Part shown: positions 20,641-20,805 of the stretch, piece after piece
Layout: each line of letters begins with the position of its first letter
Position numbering within the stretch: position 1 is the stretch's first letter
Assembly (NCBI GenBank): GCA_035545535.1
Contig: DASZYF010000206.1
Location: 1-20,805, forward strand
DNA: 20,805 nucleotides
Source of the DNA: DASZYF01 sp035545535
GTDB taxonomy: Bacteria; Actinomycetota; Actinomycetes; Mycobacteriales; CAJCIY01
Reading direction: 5' to 3'
The notes under the pieces: generated by a model
The model's input: the letters and a program-made list of their open reading frames with translations, nothing else
Databases searched by the model: none
Told to the model about the DNA's origin: nothing
Translations under genes and position numbers: made by a program

Positions 20641-20805
20641 ACGAAAGTGACGGCCGGGGGCGGCAAGGCGCTCAAGTCCGCCCTCAGGTCCACCCGGGCG
20701 GTGCGCAGTCGGGCTAGCGGGTGGTGCGGCGGGCGCCCGCGCGGGGCCCACCCGCCTGGCTCGGACCGTCGCCCCGCCGACCGGCCGCCGGAAGCCCCGC
20801 CCGCG
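20641..20805. other. GC-rich sequence to the window edge with no assigned gene
   Basis: No protein I recognise is encoded in either strand. A frame on the plus strand is open to the edge but its translation looks like non-coding GC-rich sequence. The CAP gene promoter probably lies in the left part. Confidence 0.4.

Noticed and set aside
20671..20700. CTCAAGT-type sequence resembling the -35 box of an actinobacterial sigma-28 (WhiG/FliA) promoter
   Set aside because: No GCCGATA-like -10 box follows at the right spacing and no flagellar or sporulation gene is in view.
20578..20805. Plus-strand open frame from GTG 20578 to the window edge
   Set aside because: The translation is rich in Arg, Gly and Pro with no recognisable motif, overlaps the leader of the CAP gene and has no ribosome binding site; long chance frames are common in DNA this GC-rich.

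Overview
The window is high-GC, gene-dense DNA with frequent GTG starts and one TTG start. Gene content points to an actinobacterium: an F420/flavin LLM-class oxidoreductase, a DUF2889 protein, a Zincin_1-type metallopeptidase, a four-TM phage-holin-like protein, an MMPL transporter and a set of acyl-CoA enzymes. An Acidimicrobiia-like lineage would fit, but no rRNA or phylogenetic marker is present to prove it. I see no tRNA, rRNA, CRISPR array, insertion sequence, integrase or prophage module.

Layout. At 1-320 lies the N-terminal part of a class III nucleotide cyclase, cut by the window edge, just downstream of a large secreted alpha/beta-hydrolase-like protein (348-2660, minus). An MFS transporter (2772-4286, plus) diverges from the hydrolase and meets an LLM oxidoreductase (4300-5274, minus) tail to tail. 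An MMPL exporter (5443-7566, plus) converges on a four-domain REC-PAS-GGDEF-EAL regulator (7570-9660, minus), followed by a holin-superfamily membrane protein (9885-10391, minus). Next come an SDR oxidoreductase (10464-11366, minus) and a DUF2889 protein (11568-12590, minus). Both sides of the DUF2889 gene carry palindromic intergenic repeats of one family. A two-domain VOC protein (12825-13751, plus) then meets a large secreted repeat protein (13817-16168, minus) across a 40-bp near-perfect palindrome. A TesB-MaoC pair (16311-17607, plus) converges on an enoyl-CoA hydratase (17620-18384, minus). The right end has a Zincin_1 metallopeptidase (18453-18878, plus), a TetR regulator (18881-19480, minus), a DUF1330 protein (19573-19863, minus) and a secreted CAP-domain protein (19896-20531, minus) with a hairpin-rich leader.

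How the genes may work together. TesB, MaoC hydratase, enoyl-CoA hydratase and SDR are enzymes typical of beta-oxidation-like acyl-CoA or sterol breakdown. The secreted hydrolase and divergent MFS transporter could release and take up a substrate. The cyclase and the GGDEF/EAL protein suggest second-messenger signalling. These links are inferred from position and family only.

The most unusual items are the secreted protein at 13817-16168, which has eight copies of a QLPV-x-x-L-x-LLP motif arranged as four units of about 165 residues behind a PKD-like domain, and the dispersed palindromic repeat family at 11427-11560 and 12634-12806.
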